Shown here in pieces: positions 19,355 through 28,935 of a stretch of DNA of 64,000 nt (positions within the stretch are counted from its first letter, which is position 1; every line of letters starts with the position of its first letter). The notes below the pieces were generated by a model. That model was not told the origin of the DNA and searched no databases. It saw only the letters and a program-made list of their open reading frames with translations. The stretch spans positions 1,230,808-1,294,807 of the forward strand of contig NZ_JARRAG010000001.1 of NCBI RefSeq assembly GCF_029589435.1, written 5' to 3'. Origin of the DNA: Paludisphaera mucosa. Its GTDB lineage: Bacteria > Planctomycetota > Planctomycetia > Isosphaerales > Isosphaeraceae. A program made the translations under genes and the position numbers.

Positions 19355-19549
19355 TCAACGCTCGTTCGCGGTGCGGTCGGCGGCCCGACCGTTGCGGGAG
19401 GAGTTGGCGTAGGCGGCGGTCAGGGCCCCCAGCAACGCGGCGCGACGGCCGGCGCGGGCGGACTTGCCCCCCCGGCGGACCCGGGCGACGGCGCCCGCCC
19501 ACTCGAAACCCGTCTGTGCGGCCGGCTTCTTACAATTCTCGTCGCTCAT
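19355..19549 (-). CDS. Small Arg/Ala-rich hypothetical protein
   Basis: A 64-residue ORF with a GGGAG ribosome site nine bases before its ATG. It is basic (many Arg, two Lys near the start) with an Ala/Leu-rich helix in the middle (about residues 33-50), and could be a small nucleic-acid-binding or membrane-peripheral protein. I recognise no family. A ten-base-pair hairpin (19308-19317 with 19336-19345) lies just downstream, without a clear T-tract. It is 145 bases upstream of glgX on the same strand. Confidence 0.4.
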   Translation of the reverse strand: MSDENCKKPAAQTGFEWAGAVARVRRGGKSARAGRRAALLGALTAAYANSSRNGRAADRTANER

Positions 19550-20017
19550 CGAAAGACACTCCCGAAAGCAGATACGCCGACCGGAACTTCCGGACGACGC
19601 TCCACCACTCCCTTGGACCGCGAAGAATCCCGATCCTTCGCGGCATCGCCATACCTGGCAGGACGCCCTAGCGGTGCATCGTCCGCCGGTCATCGGTCGC
19701 AAGCAAGCCCGTGGAGGGGACAAGGCCCCCGCGATGGCGTCGCTCCAGGCTGGCTGGATCGCACGAATCCAGGCGTTCTAGCCCGGCGCTCGCGAACCCT
19801 AACACAATCGGACGCATCCGGCTATTTCTTCAGCCGGCGATTTCGCGACGAGCCGCAACGGCCCTCCGACGTCGACCCCCGAAGGCAGATAGGCCCGAAC
19901 GTCCCCGTCGTCCCAGAAATCTATCAGTCGCCCACACGTCCGTCCAGCAAAAACGGCCGCCGCGGGCGATTTCGTATCGGTTTTGTCAAGGCAATCGAAC
20001 CAACACTTCTCGATCAT
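19550..20017. other. Intergenic, no gene seen
   Basis: This 468-base stretch lies between the CPBP protease gene and the small 64-codon gene, both minus strand. It holds no convincing ORF, RNA gene or repeat. It probably contains the terminator of the former and the promoter of the latter, neither of which I can place. Confidence 0.5.
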
Positions 20018-21193
20018 TTAGATCAGGAATTGCCCTGCCAATTTCCAGATCCCGCAGATGACGCCTTCGGGCAGGGGCAAGGCGTCGATTTCGCCCGGCG
20101 GCTTGAGCGATCCGCTCAACTGTTGGGCGATCATCATCATCGTGCTGCAGCCGTTGAAGAGCCCGTGGACGACCATGGCTGTCAGAAGGCTCCCGGTCTT
20201 CTGATAAACCGCCCCGAGCACGATCGAGAAGAAGAAGAGCGGGATCGGCGTGGGCCATTGCTGGATGTGGAGGGCCGCGAACGGCAGCGAGGCCGCGACG
20301 ACTGCAGGCCAGCACACCTGGTTTGCGGCGGTCTCGGCGGAGGCGACGGAGGGATCAAGCGACTCGGTCGCTTGATCGGGAAATGCTTCCCTCGTCGTTT
20401 CGAACGAGGGCGGAGGAGTGAGATTCGCCGGTCGAGGCCGCGCGCCTGCGGCGCGGCGATTCGCCGCCGTCAGCCATCCCTGGAGGATTCCGCGGAAGAA
20501 CGTTTCTTCGACCAAGGGCGCCAACACGACGGTGGACAGGATCGCGAATAGGGCCATGGTTGCGTCGAAATGGTCCGTCAGCATCTTCTGAACGGGGTGA
20601 GGCTCGGACTCGTAGACTCGCAAGGCGAGAAACTGGATCAAATAGATAGCCGGGGTGGCCACGAGCGCGGCGACGACGCCGGTCCCGATCTGAGACGTCC
20701 AGCGCTTCGTCGTCAGCCCCAGGACGACGACCGTCGAACCCGAGACCTTGCGGAAGGTCCAGGGGAGGAGGGCCAGGAACACGAGGTTGATCGCGGCGTT
20801 CAGGATCAGCGTGTCGCGGGCTACGCGCGCGATACGCCGCGCCTTGGTTTCCGCCTCGGCGGCCTTCTGCGCCGGAGAACCTTGATCCTTCCCTGACAAA
20901 CCGAGAACGTCCTCCCTGTCGGAGAGCTGTTCGATCTTGATCCCGAGTAGGGCGCGGCCGACGTCGACGGTGATGCTGCTCGAGCCGACGTACAGGCACA
21001 TCACGAACAGGATGGTCCCGACGCCCCAAGTCGCGGGGGCGAGGCGAAAGAATGCTTCCTTCGGAAAGAGGCGCTTGCCGCGCACGGCTCGCACGAGCAT
21101 CCAGATCCAGGCGGCGACCATCCCGAAAGCCAGGGCTTCGATCAGCAGCGAGACGGCGTGAAGCAGAAACTCCTGGACCTGGACGGACGTCAT
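20018..21193 (-). CDS. CPBP family intramembrane glutamic metalloprotease-like protein
   Basis: A 391-residue multi-pass membrane protein of the CPBP (CAAX protease and bacteriocin-processing) family. Hydrophobic helices lie at about 10-35, 52-72, 130-150, 158-192 and 215-235, with more toward the C-terminus. The family motifs are all present: Glu-Glu-Thr-Phe-Phe-Arg-Gly near residue 230, Phe-Ala-Ala-Leu-His near 307, and His-Gly-Leu-Phe-Asn near 345. A loop of about 60 residues rich in Ala/Pro/Thr separates the first two motifs and is longer than usual. GCGAGG precedes the ATG. In bacteria such proteins cleave membrane substrates or confer bacteriocin immunity; no partner is visible nearby. 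Confidence 0.8.
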   Translation of the reverse strand: MTSVQVQEFLLHAVSLLIEALAFGMVAAWIWMLVRAVRGKRLFPKEAFFRLAPATWGVGTILFVMCLYVGSSSITVDVGRALLGIKIEQLSDREDVLGLSGKDQGSPAQKAAEAETKARRIARVARDTLILNAAINLVFLALLPWTFRKVSGSTVVVLGLTTKRWTSQIGTGVVAALVATPAIYLIQFLALRVYESEPHPVQKMLTDHFDATMALFAILSTVVLAPLVEETFFRGILQGWLTAANRRAAGARPRPANLTPPPSFETTREAFPDQATESLDPSVASAETAANQVCWPAVVAASLPFAALHIQQWPTPIPLFFFSIVLGAVYQKTGSLLTAMVVHGLFNGCSTMMMIAQQLSGSLKPPGEIDALPLPEGVICGIWKLAGQFLI

Positions 21194-21372
21194 GGGACCT
21201 CGCAGCTAGGGGCGACCACGTCGTGCTCGATTCCGATCGATCGATCGTAGCAGCCCCCCCCGCCGCCGGCCACCTTGAGAAGTGGGGGGCCGGTCTCTAG
21301 AATCGGCGGATCGCCCGCCTCGCCGGGCCGACGGCCGCCCGCGCGGCGAACTCTCAGGAGCCGGACGAAACG

Positions 21373-22590
21373 ATGCTGGACGTGCAAGGCCAACTGGAAA
21401 TCCTTCGCCGCGGGGTCGAACAGATCGTCCCCGAGGGCGAGTTCCTCAAAAAGCTCGAACGCTCGGTCCGCGAGAATCGCCCCCTGCGCGTCAAGTACGG
21501 CATCGATCCCACGGGCATCGACGTCCACCTCGGCCACACGGTCCCGCTCCGCAAGCTGCGCCAGTTCCAGGACCTCGGGCACACCGCCGTCATCATCATC
21601 GGCAACTACACCGCGCTCGTCGGCGATCCTTCGGGTCGCGACGAGACCCGCTCGACGCTGACGAAGGAGCAGGTCGCCGAGAACGCCCGCGACTACCTCA
21701 AGCAGGTCGGCCGGATCATCGACCTGGAGAAGGCCGAGGTCCACCAGAACGGCGACTGGTTCGGCAAGTGGGAGTTCCTCGACGTCCTCGACCTGATGCG
21801 GCGCATGACCCTCGGCCAGATCTCGGCCCGCGAGGACTTCGCCAAGCGGATCGCCGCCGAGAAGCCCGTCTATCTCCACGAATGCCTCTATCCCCTGATG
21901 CAGGGTTGGGATTCGGTGGAGATCAACGCCGACGTCGAGCTGGGGGGCACTGAGCAGCTCTTCAGCCTGATGGTCGCACGCCAACTCCAGCCCGTCCGGG
22001 GCCAGGACCCGCAGGTCGCCATGACGATGCCGATCCTGGTGGGCACCGACGGCGTGCGAAGGATGGGCAAGAGCCTGGGGAATTACATCGGCGTGGCCGA
22101 TTCGGCTGAAAACCAGTTCGGCAAGGTGATGAGCATCCCCGACGAGCCGATGGCCCAATATTTCACCCTGCTGACCGACATCCCCGCGGCCCGCATCGAG
22201 GAATGGCTGGCGCCCGGGAGCAACCCGAGGGACGCCAAGGAGGCGCTCGGCAAGTACGTCGTCGCGCAGTACCACGGCCAGGTGGCCGCCGACCAGGCGG
22301 CCGCGGCGTTCCGGCGGCGCTCGTCGGGCGAAGATCCCGACGAGATCCCGATCGCCTACCTCTCGGCCGACAAGCTCGACGCCGAAGGCCGCATCGCAGC
22401 CCCGAGCTTGATCAAGGAATTGGGACTCGAGTCGAGCACGTCCAACGCCCGTCGCGTGATCGAAGGGGGGGGCTTCAACGTCGGCCCCCACCGCGAGCCG
22501 GTGAGCGACCCGCGGGCCATGATCTACGTCAGCGACGGGCTCGTCGTCCGCGTCGGCAAGCGGAAGATCGCCGAGATCCGCCTCGTCTGA
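21373..22590 (+). CDS. tyrS: Tyrosyl-tRNA synthetase
   Basis: A 405-residue class I aminoacyl-tRNA synthetase charging tRNA-Tyr. The HIGH-type motif is His52-Leu-Gly-His55, preceded by Tyr-Gly-Ile-Asp-Pro-Thr-Gly. The KMSKS loop reads Arg230-Met-Gly-Lys-Ser234, followed by Leu-Gly-Asn-Tyr-Ile. The Glu-Leu-Gly-Gly-Thr-Glu-Gln strand binds tyrosine and ATP. Residues about 340-405 form the C-terminal S4 RNA-binding domain (Ser-Asn-Ala-Arg-Arg-Val-Ile-Glu-Gly-Gly-Gly). Length fits the short TyrZ-like bacterial group. It diverges from the CPBP gene across a 179-base gap that should hold both promoters. Confidence 0.93.
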   Translation: MLDVQGQLEILRRGVEQIVPEGEFLKKLERSVRENRPLRVKYGIDPTGIDVHLGHTVPLRKLRQFQDLGHTAVIIIGNYTALVGDPSGRDETRSTLTKEQVAENARDYLKQVGRIIDLEKAEVHQNGDWFGKWEFLDVLDLMRRMTLGQISAREDFAKRIAAEKPVYLHECLYPLMQGWDSVEINADVELGGTEQLFSLMVARQLQPVRGQDPQVAMTMPILVGTDGVRRMGKSLGNYIGVADSAENQFGKVMSIPDEPMAQYFTLLTDIPAARIEEWLAPGSNPRDAKEALGKYVVAQYHGQVAADQAAAAFRRRSSGEDPDEIPIAYLSADKLDAEGRIAAPSLIKELGLESSTSNARRVIEGGGFNVGPHREPVSDPRAMIYVSDGLVVRVGKRKIAEIRLV

Positions 22591-22633
22591 CGCCGACGAC
22601 GCCTCGAACGGACTCCAGCAACAGGTGGACGGC

Positions 22634-23710
22634 ATGGCCGAACATGGGATCGGGATTATCGGTTGCGGGATGATCGCGGAATATCACACCCGTGCGATCA
22701 ACGAGATCGACGGGGCCCGCGTCGTCGCCGCTTACAGCCGCACGCGCATGAATGCCGAGAAAGTCGCCGGGCTCGCCGGCCACGACTGCCGAATCTACGA
22801 CGACCTGGGCGCCATGCTCCGGCAGCCAGATCTCGATGTCGTCTGCGTCTGCACCCCCAGCGGGGCCCACATGGAGCCCGCCGTGCAGGCGGCGAGGGCG
22901 GGCAAACACGTCATCGTCGAGAAGCCGCTCGAGGTCGACCTGGCCCGATGCGACGTGATCATCAAGAGTTGCGACGACGCGGGCGTCCGTCTTTGCGCGA
23001 TCTTCCCTTCGCGCTTCTCGCCGGCCAACCGCCGGCTCAAGGAGGCCGTCGACGCGGGCCGATTCGGCCGGCTGACCCTGGGCGACTCGCATGTCAAATG
23101 GTGGCGCACCCAGGAATATTACGATTCCGGCGGCTGGCGCGGCACCTGGCGGCTCGACGGCGGCGGCGCCCTGATGAATCAGGCGATCCACAACGTGGAC
23201 CTGCTCTCGTGGTTGATGGGCGACGTCGACTCGGTCGTGGCCCACACCGCGATGCTGACCCATCTCCGGATCGAAGTCGAAGATACGGCCGTCGCCAGCG
23301 TCCGCTTCCGCAACGGGGCCCTGGGCACGATCCAGGCGGCCACGAGCGCCTATCCCGGGCTGTCCAAGCGGATCGAGATCCACGGCGACCGCGGCTCGGC
23401 CCGCGTCGAGCAGGACGACCTCACGTTGTGGGACTTCCAGGAGAAGATCCCCAGCGACAACATCATCCTCGCGGCGATCGCCGGCCGCTCTGGCGTGAAC
23501 TCGGGCGCGAGCGACCCGCGGGGGATCGCGCACGTCGGCCACCGCGACCAGATCGCCGACTTCCTCGCGGCGATCGACGAGGATCGGCCGCCGTTCGTCG
23601 ACGGTCGCGAGGGCCGGAGGTCGGTCGAGATCATCCGGGCGATCTACCGCTCGGCCCGCGAGGGGAAGGCCGTCCCGCTCCCGCTCGTCGATGATCCGTC
23701 CGCCTCCTGA
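22634..23710 (+). CDS. Gfo/Idh/MocA family NAD(P)-dependent oxidoreductase
   Basis: A 358-residue cytosolic oxidoreductase of the glucose-fructose/inositol dehydrogenase family. Its Rossmann domain starts Gly-Ile-Gly-Ile-Ile-Gly-Cys-Gly-Met-Ile-Ala. The conserved Glu-Lys-Pro-Leu-Glu motif, whose Lys contacts nicotinamide and sugar, lies near residue 97. The C-terminal alpha/beta domain carries Gly-Gly-Gly-Ala-Leu-Met-Asn-Gln-Ala-Ile-His-Asn-Val-Asp, with the catalytic Asp and His, near 178-190. ATG 22634 is preferred over GTG 22625 because ACAGGTGG stands at the right distance. Unlike the copies at 39768 and 42615 it has no Tat signal. The substrate is unknown. Confidence 0.88.
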   Translation: MAEHGIGIIGCGMIAEYHTRAINEIDGARVVAAYSRTRMNAEKVAGLAGHDCRIYDDLGAMLRQPDLDVVCVCTPSGAHMEPAVQAARAGKHVIVEKPLEVDLARCDVIIKSCDDAGVRLCAIFPSRFSPANRRLKEAVDAGRFGRLTLGDSHVKWWRTQEYYDSGGWRGTWRLDGGGALMNQAIHNVDLLSWLMGDVDSVVAHTAMLTHLRIEVEDTAVASVRFRNGALGTIQAATSAYPGLSKRIEIHGDRGSARVEQDDLTLWDFQEKIPSDNIILAAIAGRSGVNSGASDPRGIAHVGHRDQIADFLAAIDEDRPPFVDGREGRRSVEIIRAIYRSAREGKAVPLPLVDDPSAS

Positions 23711-23795
23711 CCGGCCTCGGCGAGCCTTGACGGGCTAGGGGTTCCCGGAGATACTCCGCGGAGACCTCGCGCCGCTGGTCAAGGAGCGACCGCAC

Positions 23796-24761
23796 ATGGC
23801 CCGGAAGAAGATCAAACGCCCCTGGTTGGACTACCTCGTCTACGTCGTCGTCCGGATCCTGGTCTTCACGGTCCAGTCGATGTCCATCGCCCAGTCCTAC
23901 GCCCTGGCGCGGGGCCTGGCCTGGCTGATGTACAGCGTCGACAGGCGGCATCGCGAGGTGGGCCTGGAAAACCTCCGCCAGGCCTACGGCGACGGCATGA
24001 CCGAGGCCGAGCGCGACGCCGTGGTTCGGGGCGTCTACCGCCACTTCTGCATGATGCTGATGGAGATCTTCCACACGCCGAAGCGGATCCGGCTCGACAA
24101 CTATCGCCAGTTCATCAAGCTCGCCGGCCACGGGCCGATCCTCGACCGGATGCTCGACGGCGAGCCCATGATCCTGCTGACCGGCCATTACGGCAACTGG
24201 GAGATCGCCGGCTACCTTTTCGGCTTGTTCGGCTTCCCGACGTGGTCGGTGGCGCGGACGCTCGACAATCCCTACCTCGAACGCTACCTCCGCTCGTTCC
24301 GGGAGAGCACCGGGCAGCAGATGATCCCCAAGGCGGGCGGCTACGACCAGATCGTGGAGGTCCTGGAGACGAACCGGACCCTGTCCATGCTGGCCGACCA
24401 GGACGCCGGCCCGCGCGGGCTGTTCGTCGACTTCTTCGGCCGCCCGGCGTCGACCCACAAGGCCATCGCCCTGCTGGCGATCGAGCACAACGCGCCGGTG
24501 GTCGTAGGTGTGGCTCGGCGGGTCGGACCGGGGTTCCGTTACGAGATGCGGTGCTCCCAGATCATCGAGCCGGGAGAGTTCACCGGCGGGGCCGACGACG
24601 CCCGGCTCCTCACCCAGCGCTACACAAGCGCGCTCGAAGAGCTGATCCGGCAGGACCCGACGCAATACCTCTGGCTCCACCGCCGCTGGAAGCACCAGCC
24701 CGCCCCGCGCAAGAAGGCCTCGCGACCGGAAACGGCCCGGACCGAGGTCGCCGCCGGCTGA
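23796..24761 (+). CDS. Lysophospholipid acyltransferase, LpxL/HtrB-like
   Basis: A 321-residue inner-membrane acyltransferase of the lipid A lauroyl/myristoyl transferase family, which adds secondary acyl chains to lipid A or related lipids. The N-terminal region (about 9-50) is hydrophobic and amphipathic. The catalytic HxxxxE motif is His131-Tyr-Gly-Asn-Trp-Glu136. It is followed by Asp-Gln-Asp-Ala-Gly-Pro-Arg-Gly and Phe-Phe-Gly-Arg-Pro-Ala-Ser near 205-225, and by Tyr-Leu-Trp-Leu-His-Arg-Arg-Trp-Lys near 300. The basic C-terminal tail is typical. This supports a Gram-negative-type outer membrane. It lies 85 bases after the Gfo/Idh gene. Confidence 0.85.
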   Translation: MARKKIKRPWLDYLVYVVVRILVFTVQSMSIAQSYALARGLAWLMYSVDRRHREVGLENLRQAYGDGMTEAERDAVVRGVYRHFCMMLMEIFHTPKRIRLDNYRQFIKLAGHGPILDRMLDGEPMILLTGHYGNWEIAGYLFGLFGFPTWSVARTLDNPYLERYLRSFRESTGQQMIPKAGGYDQIVEVLETNRTLSMLADQDAGPRGLFVDFFGRPASTHKAIALLAIEHNAPVVVGVARRVGPGFRYEMRCSQIIEPGEFTGGADDARLLTQRYTSALEELIRQDPTQYLWLHRRWKHQPAPRKKASRPETARTEVAAG

Positions 24762-24770
24762 GCCTCGCCC

Positions 24771-26282
24771 TCACTTCTCGAACATCTGCTCGACCGGGAC
24801 GATCCGAACCTTGACGTCGCGGAGCGGGAAGACCTCGATCTCCCTGTCCTGGGCGAGCACGTCGGCGGACGTCCCCTGGGTGTCGTAGACGATCGGCGAG
24901 GGCTTGGCGGCGATCAGCAGTCCGCGCAATTCCTCGGCGTTGCCGGCGACGATCGCGACCTTCAGGCCGCTCGGCTTCAAATGCTTGCGCACCGCCGCGT
25001 TGACCTGATCGACGGTGAGCCGCGGCAACCGATCGGCCAGCTCGGCCACGAGGTTCTTGCGATCGTATAAGCGCCCCTCGATCTCGTAGCCGAGCCGCCG
25101 CGAGAGCGTCTGCACCCAGAGCTTGCTGTAATTCAGCAAGAATGAACGGGTCGCCTCGAACTCCTCGGCGGTCATCCCTTTCTCGACGAGTCGGTCCAGT
25201 TCCCAGAGCGCCGCGCGGAGGGCGAAGACGGCCTTGTCGGTCGGGACGGGTCGGACCCAGATCGAGAAATACTGCTGGGACCGATGGTTGTTGGGGATCG
25301 GGAACGTCGACTGGCCTTCCTGTATGAAGTCCTCGATGTACGAATAGTCGCCGTAATTGAGCCCTCGTTGACCGCGAAGGTCTTGCATGAGCCGGCCGTT
25401 GAACGTCCGATGCTCGCCCAGGAAGGAATTCGCCACGGCCAGCGCATAGAAGTCGTCGTCGGATCGGGTGAGCGTTATCGGGAACCCGATCGAGATCGCC
25501 GTCGCATCCGCCGGCTTGGCGACGATGGTTACGTCCAGCCCCGCGTTCGGGGCGACCGGCGGCGGCGCGACCGACTTGACTTCCGAGACTCGAGCCAACG
25601 GCGTGAGGCCGGCCTCGACCAGCCCGACTGTCCCCGGATCGGCGGCGCCCGCCAGGCCCAGCCAGAGGGCCTCTCGGGTGTAGTGGCGACGGTGAAAATC
25701 CTTCACGTCATCGAGCGTGATCGCCTTGAGCCCCGCCACGAGGCCGGTGTCGGGACGTCCGTAGGGATGACCCTCGTAGAGGCTGGTCTGAAGCGTCCAC
25801 TTGCCGAGCGCCTCGTCGTTATTGCCGCGCAAGGTCTTGGTCAGGTGGTCGAGCGCCTCGTCCCGAAGACGCTCGAAGTCCTCGGTCGCGAACCGGGGCG
25901 AGGCGATCATCTCCGTCGCCAGCGGGATGAAGACTCCGAGGTTGTCGCGATGGACGGAGCCCGAAAAGACGGAGACTTCCTTCAGGCAATTACCGTCGAG
26001 GGCGGCGGCGATCGGGAAGAAGCGGTCGAGCACCTGCTCGTATTTCAGGGTCTTCGTGCCGCCCTGCGCGACCATGGCCGCAGTGAGCGCCGCGAGCCCT
26101 TCCTTGCCCTTGGGATCGTCCTGGGAGCCGACTCGGAACACCAGCCGTAGTGAAACGAGCGGCCCGCTCGTGGGCACGAGCACGACCTGGGCGTCGGGGG
26201 ACTCAGCGGCGCACGTCGTCGCGACGAGGACCATTGCGAGCAGAGCCGCAGCGGCCGGGCGGCGGGGGAGTGCCGTGGTCAT
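24771..26282 (-). CDS. M16 family peptidase-like subunit, non-catalytic
   Basis: A 503-residue exported M16 (insulinase/processing-peptidase) homologue with a signal peptide over about residues 1-26. The position of the zinc motif reads Phe-Arg-Val-Gly-Ser-Gln-Asp-Asp, and no HxxEH is present, so this chain lacks its own zinc site. The Arg/Tyr-containing region near residues 310-330, which contacts substrate in the partner subunit, is present (Gly-Leu-Asn-Tyr-Gly-Asp-Tyr). Its ATG overlaps the stop of the catalytic partner by four bases (ATGA), so the two chains are translated together and probably pair as alpha/beta subunits in the periplasm. Confidence 0.85.
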   Translation of the reverse strand: MTTALPRRPAAAALLAMVLVATTCAAESPDAQVVLVPTSGPLVSLRLVFRVGSQDDPKGKEGLAALTAAMVAQGGTKTLKYEQVLDRFFPIAAALDGNCLKEVSVFSGSVHRDNLGVFIPLATEMIASPRFATEDFERLRDEALDHLTKTLRGNNDEALGKWTLQTSLYEGHPYGRPDTGLVAGLKAITLDDVKDFHRRHYTREALWLGLAGAADPGTVGLVEAGLTPLARVSEVKSVAPPPVAPNAGLDVTIVAKPADATAISIGFPITLTRSDDDFYALAVANSFLGEHRTFNGRLMQDLRGQRGLNYGDYSYIEDFIQEGQSTFPIPNNHRSQQYFSIWVRPVPTDKAVFALRAALWELDRLVEKGMTAEEFEATRSFLLNYSKLWVQTLSRRLGYEIEGRLYDRKNLVAELADRLPRLTVDQVNAAVRKHLKPSGLKVAIVAGNAEELRGLLIAAKPSPIVYDTQGTSADVLAQDREIEVFPLRDVKVRIVPVEQMFEK

Positions 26283-27625
26283 TTCGTCTCCTTCGTTTCC
26301 AGAGTGACGGCCGTCTCGTGAGTCGCCGCGAAGTACCTCGCCGCGACGCGTTGGAGGTCGGCGGGCGTCAGCCTGTCGTAGGCGGCGTAGAGTTCGTTGA
26401 CCGCCTCGGGCCTCCCGGTCATGGCAATGGATTCGCCGACGGCCCGTGCCACGGCGTCGGCGCTGTCGAGCTCGGCGGCGAAGGCGTAGCGGAGGTGCGA
26501 CTGGATGGACTTGAGTCGATCCTCGGCGATCGGCATTACGGCGGCGTCCGCCAGGGCCTTGCGGATCCGCTCGCCGATCTCAGGCATGAACTCGACCTTG
26601 CGGCCGCGGGCGAGGACCGTGAACAGGTGGGGGTCGCGGTGAGGATCGGCGAACGCGCTCAGGGTTTCGGCCTTCTGCTCATCGAGCACCAGGGCGCGAT
26701 AAAGCGGGCTCGTCTCGCCGAAGACCGCTTCTTGCAGGGCCCGCAGGGCGGGGACGTCGGGATCGGCCGGATCGGCGGCCGGGGCGTGATAGGCGAGGGC
26801 CAGGGTTGGCAAGGTGGGCAAGGGCCAGGTCAGGGCCGCCTTCCGGGGCTCCGCCTGCGCCGGCTCCTTGGGGATGTCCACGGTTTTCCCGCCCCGGGCC
26901 CAGGTCCCGTAGTGCGACTTCGCCAGTCCCAGGAGGGCGTCGTGGTCGACCTGACCGGCCACCACGATCGTGCAATTCTCGGGGCGGTACCAGCGATCGA
27001 AGAACACCTTGCTGTAAGCGTACTGGTTGGGCATGTCCTTGACGTCGGCCAGGAAACCGATCGTCGTGTGCTTGTATGTGTGCGTCGTGAAGGCCGTGTC
27101 GGCGATGGCCTCCTCCAGCTTCAGGAACGGCGAGGACGCGCTCTTGTTGTACTCTCCCAGGACGGCCCGGGCCTCCTTCTGGAAGGCCGGCTCGTCGTAT
27201 TTCAGGTTCCGGAACCGGTCCGCCTCGATCTCGACGGCCTTCGCCAGGGCCGACGCCGGGATCGTCATGTGGTAGCACGTCCAGTCGTCCGTCGTGAAGG
27301 CGTTGGAGTCGGCCCCGAGCGCCTTCAAGGCGTCGTTGTACGCCTCCTGCGAATACTTCTCGGTCCCCCGGAACATCATATGTTCGAAGAAATGCGCGAA
27401 ACCGGACAGGCCCTTCTCGACCTCGTTCCGCGATCCGGTGCGGACGACCGTGTAGTACGCGATGATGCCGGGGGAGTCGAAGGGGACGGTGACGATCCCC
27501 AGGCCGTTGTCGAGCGTCGACTTGCGGATCGGATACGGGAGGATCGGTGGACGATCGGCGTCGTCCGCTGCCGCCGCGGGGAGGCACCCGGCAGCCGCGA
27601 TCAGGCAGAGGAAGCGGCGTTTCAT
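26279..27625 (-). CDS. M16 family zinc metallopeptidase, catalytic subunit
   Basis: A 448-residue exported zinc peptidase with a short signal peptide (Lys-Arg-Arg then a hydrophobic run ending Ala-Ala-Ala-Asp). The inverted zinc motif His78-Phe-Phe-Glu81-His82 is intact. The distal Glu is supplied by a Glu-Ile-Glu-Ala-Asp-Arg helix, and the Asn-Ala-Phe-Thr-Thr-Asp-Asp-Trp-Thr loop typical of the family is present. ATG 27625 is chosen because it opens the signal peptide; the frame continues 11 codons further upstream. It is the first gene of an M16 pair and lies 49 bases after the metallo-beta-lactamase-fold gene. It probably degrades peptides in the periplasm. Confidence 0.9.
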   Translation of the reverse strand: MKRRFLCLIAAAGCLPAAAADDADRPPILPYPIRKSTLDNGLGIVTVPFDSPGIIAYYTVVRTGSRNEVEKGLSGFAHFFEHMMFRGTEKYSQEAYNDALKALGADSNAFTTDDWTCYHMTIPASALAKAVEIEADRFRNLKYDEPAFQKEARAVLGEYNKSASSPFLKLEEAIADTAFTTHTYKHTTIGFLADVKDMPNQYAYSKVFFDRWYRPENCTIVVAGQVDHDALLGLAKSHYGTWARGGKTVDIPKEPAQAEPRKAALTWPLPTLPTLALAYHAPAADPADPDVPALRALQEAVFGETSPLYRALVLDEQKAETLSAFADPHRDPHLFTVLARGRKVEFMPEIGERIRKALADAAVMPIAEDRLKSIQSHLRYAFAAELDSADAVARAVGESIAMTGRPEAVNELYAAYDRLTPADLQRVAARYFAATHETAVTLETKETK

Positions 27626-27674
27626 CAAGGGACCAACTCCTGCGAAGGGCGGCCGCACGAGGGCGGACGGCGGG

Positions 27675-28769
27675 TCAACGTGAATCGAAAGTGCGCTCGG
27701 GGCCGTCGGCTCCGAGGCGGACCTGGAAGGTCTTCCCGTCAGGGGCGACGGCGACCCGAATGTAACGACCCCCGGCTGGATCCGTGTTGGCGATCAAGGC
27801 GGCGTCCGTGTTGTCCGCGTCGCCTGTTTGGGCGTTGCGGTGGAGTTGGTAGGCCGCGCGGATCGAGGGCAGGGCCTTGATGCGGCGGACCGTCTCGGCC
27901 GATCCCCCCTTTCGGGGCCCGTTGTCCATGATCGCCACGGTCGGCGCGATCGTGCTCAGGAGGGTCGGGTGGTTCGAGATATCCATCCCGTGGTGGGTGA
28001 CCTGGAAGAGGTCCACCTGGCCCACGAGGTCGACGGGGCAAGCGAGTTGCTTCTCGACGTTCCAGGTCAGGTCGCCGCAATCGAGGAAGTCGAACGCGCC
28101 GAGGCGGAATTTCAGGACGACGCTCTTGGCGTTGTCGGAGCCGTCGGTGGGATGGTCGGCGGGGGCCGAACTGCACTCGATGTTGGCGGCTGAGCCGGCG
28201 GGTGCCGGGATCACCTTGCCCGACGCCGCAAGGACGATCGCCGATACGCCGCCGCGGAGGGGAAGGGCGTCGCCCGCCTTGAGGGCCTGCCGCTTACCCT
28301 TCGAAGCCGCCCGATAGGCGATCCCGAGGGCGTCTTCGGGCTTGGGGCCGTCCGGGAAATCCTGGCCGACCGTACCGTCCTCGGGAAGCCCGCGATCCCA
28401 GAATCGGCCGATCGGCACCCGCTTCGCCAGTCCGGCCACCCCGCCGAAATGGTCGATGTGCCAGTGCGTCGTGACGAGGTGATCGATCTGGCTCGATCCG
28501 GAGTCCTTGAGGGCCTGCAGGATGCGCTCAGGATCGCGGTCCGCTTGCCCCGGCCAGCCGGAGTCGATGAGGACCGTTTCTCGCTCGGGCGTCACCACCA
28601 GGGTCGCCGCACCGCCCAGGACGTCGACGAAATAGATCTGCAATCCCGCCGCGGGAGCTGCACCCCCGGCCTGGGCCACGGCTCGCCCTGACCCAAGATA
28701 CGAGCCGGTCAGGCCGGCGATGAGGAATACACCCAACTTCCAATCGCCGCGTCGACGTCGCGTGGTCAT
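27675..28769 (-). CDS. Exported metallo-beta-lactamase-fold hydrolase (ComEC-tail-like)
   Basis: A 364-residue secreted protein with a signal peptide after an Arg-rich start (cleavage near residue 30, after Val-Ala-Gln-Ala). It is an MBL-fold hydrolase. The metal motif is His102-Trp-His104-Ile-Asp106-His107, followed by Phe-Gly-Gly; later ligands lie in Asp-Cys-Gly-Asp-Leu-Thr and Val-Thr-His-His-Gly-Met-Asp. The arrangement resembles the extracellular domain of ComEC/Rec2 and related phosphodiesterases. GAGGGAGGG precedes the ATG. It lies upstream of the M16 peptidase pair on the same strand and may be co-transcribed with it. The substrate is not evident. Confidence 0.82.
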   Translation of the reverse strand: MTTRRRRGDWKLGVFLIAGLTGSYLGSGRAVAQAGGAAPAAGLQIYFVDVLGGAATLVVTPERETVLIDSGWPGQADRDPERILQALKDSGSSQIDHLVTTHWHIDHFGGVAGLAKRVPIGRFWDRGLPEDGTVGQDFPDGPKPEDALGIAYRAASKGKRQALKAGDALPLRGGVSAIVLAASGKVIPAPAGSAANIECSSAPADHPTDGSDNAKSVVLKFRLGAFDFLDCGDLTWNVEKQLACPVDLVGQVDLFQVTHHGMDISNHPTLLSTIAPTVAIMDNGPRKGGSAETVRRIKALPSIRAAYQLHRNAQTGDADNTDAALIANTDPAGGRYIRVAVAPDGKTFQVRLGADGPERTFDSR

Positions 28770-28935
28770 CGTCGTCCCTCCCTCGAACTCTTCCGAAAGC
28801 CGCGAAATCGCGACCTCTGGTCGACCGTCGATCGTGGTCAGGTCGGGATGCGAACGCAAGCGTCCAGGCGGCGGAAACCTCCGCTCGAATCGAGTGTTTT
28901 CGCCAGCACGCATGCTGAGAAGCCACGCAGGAGTC

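Noticed and set aside
24771-27625. M16 peptidase pair considered as an unusual system because one chain lacks the zinc motif
   Set aside because: Catalytic/non-catalytic M16 pairs translated together are common in bacteria.
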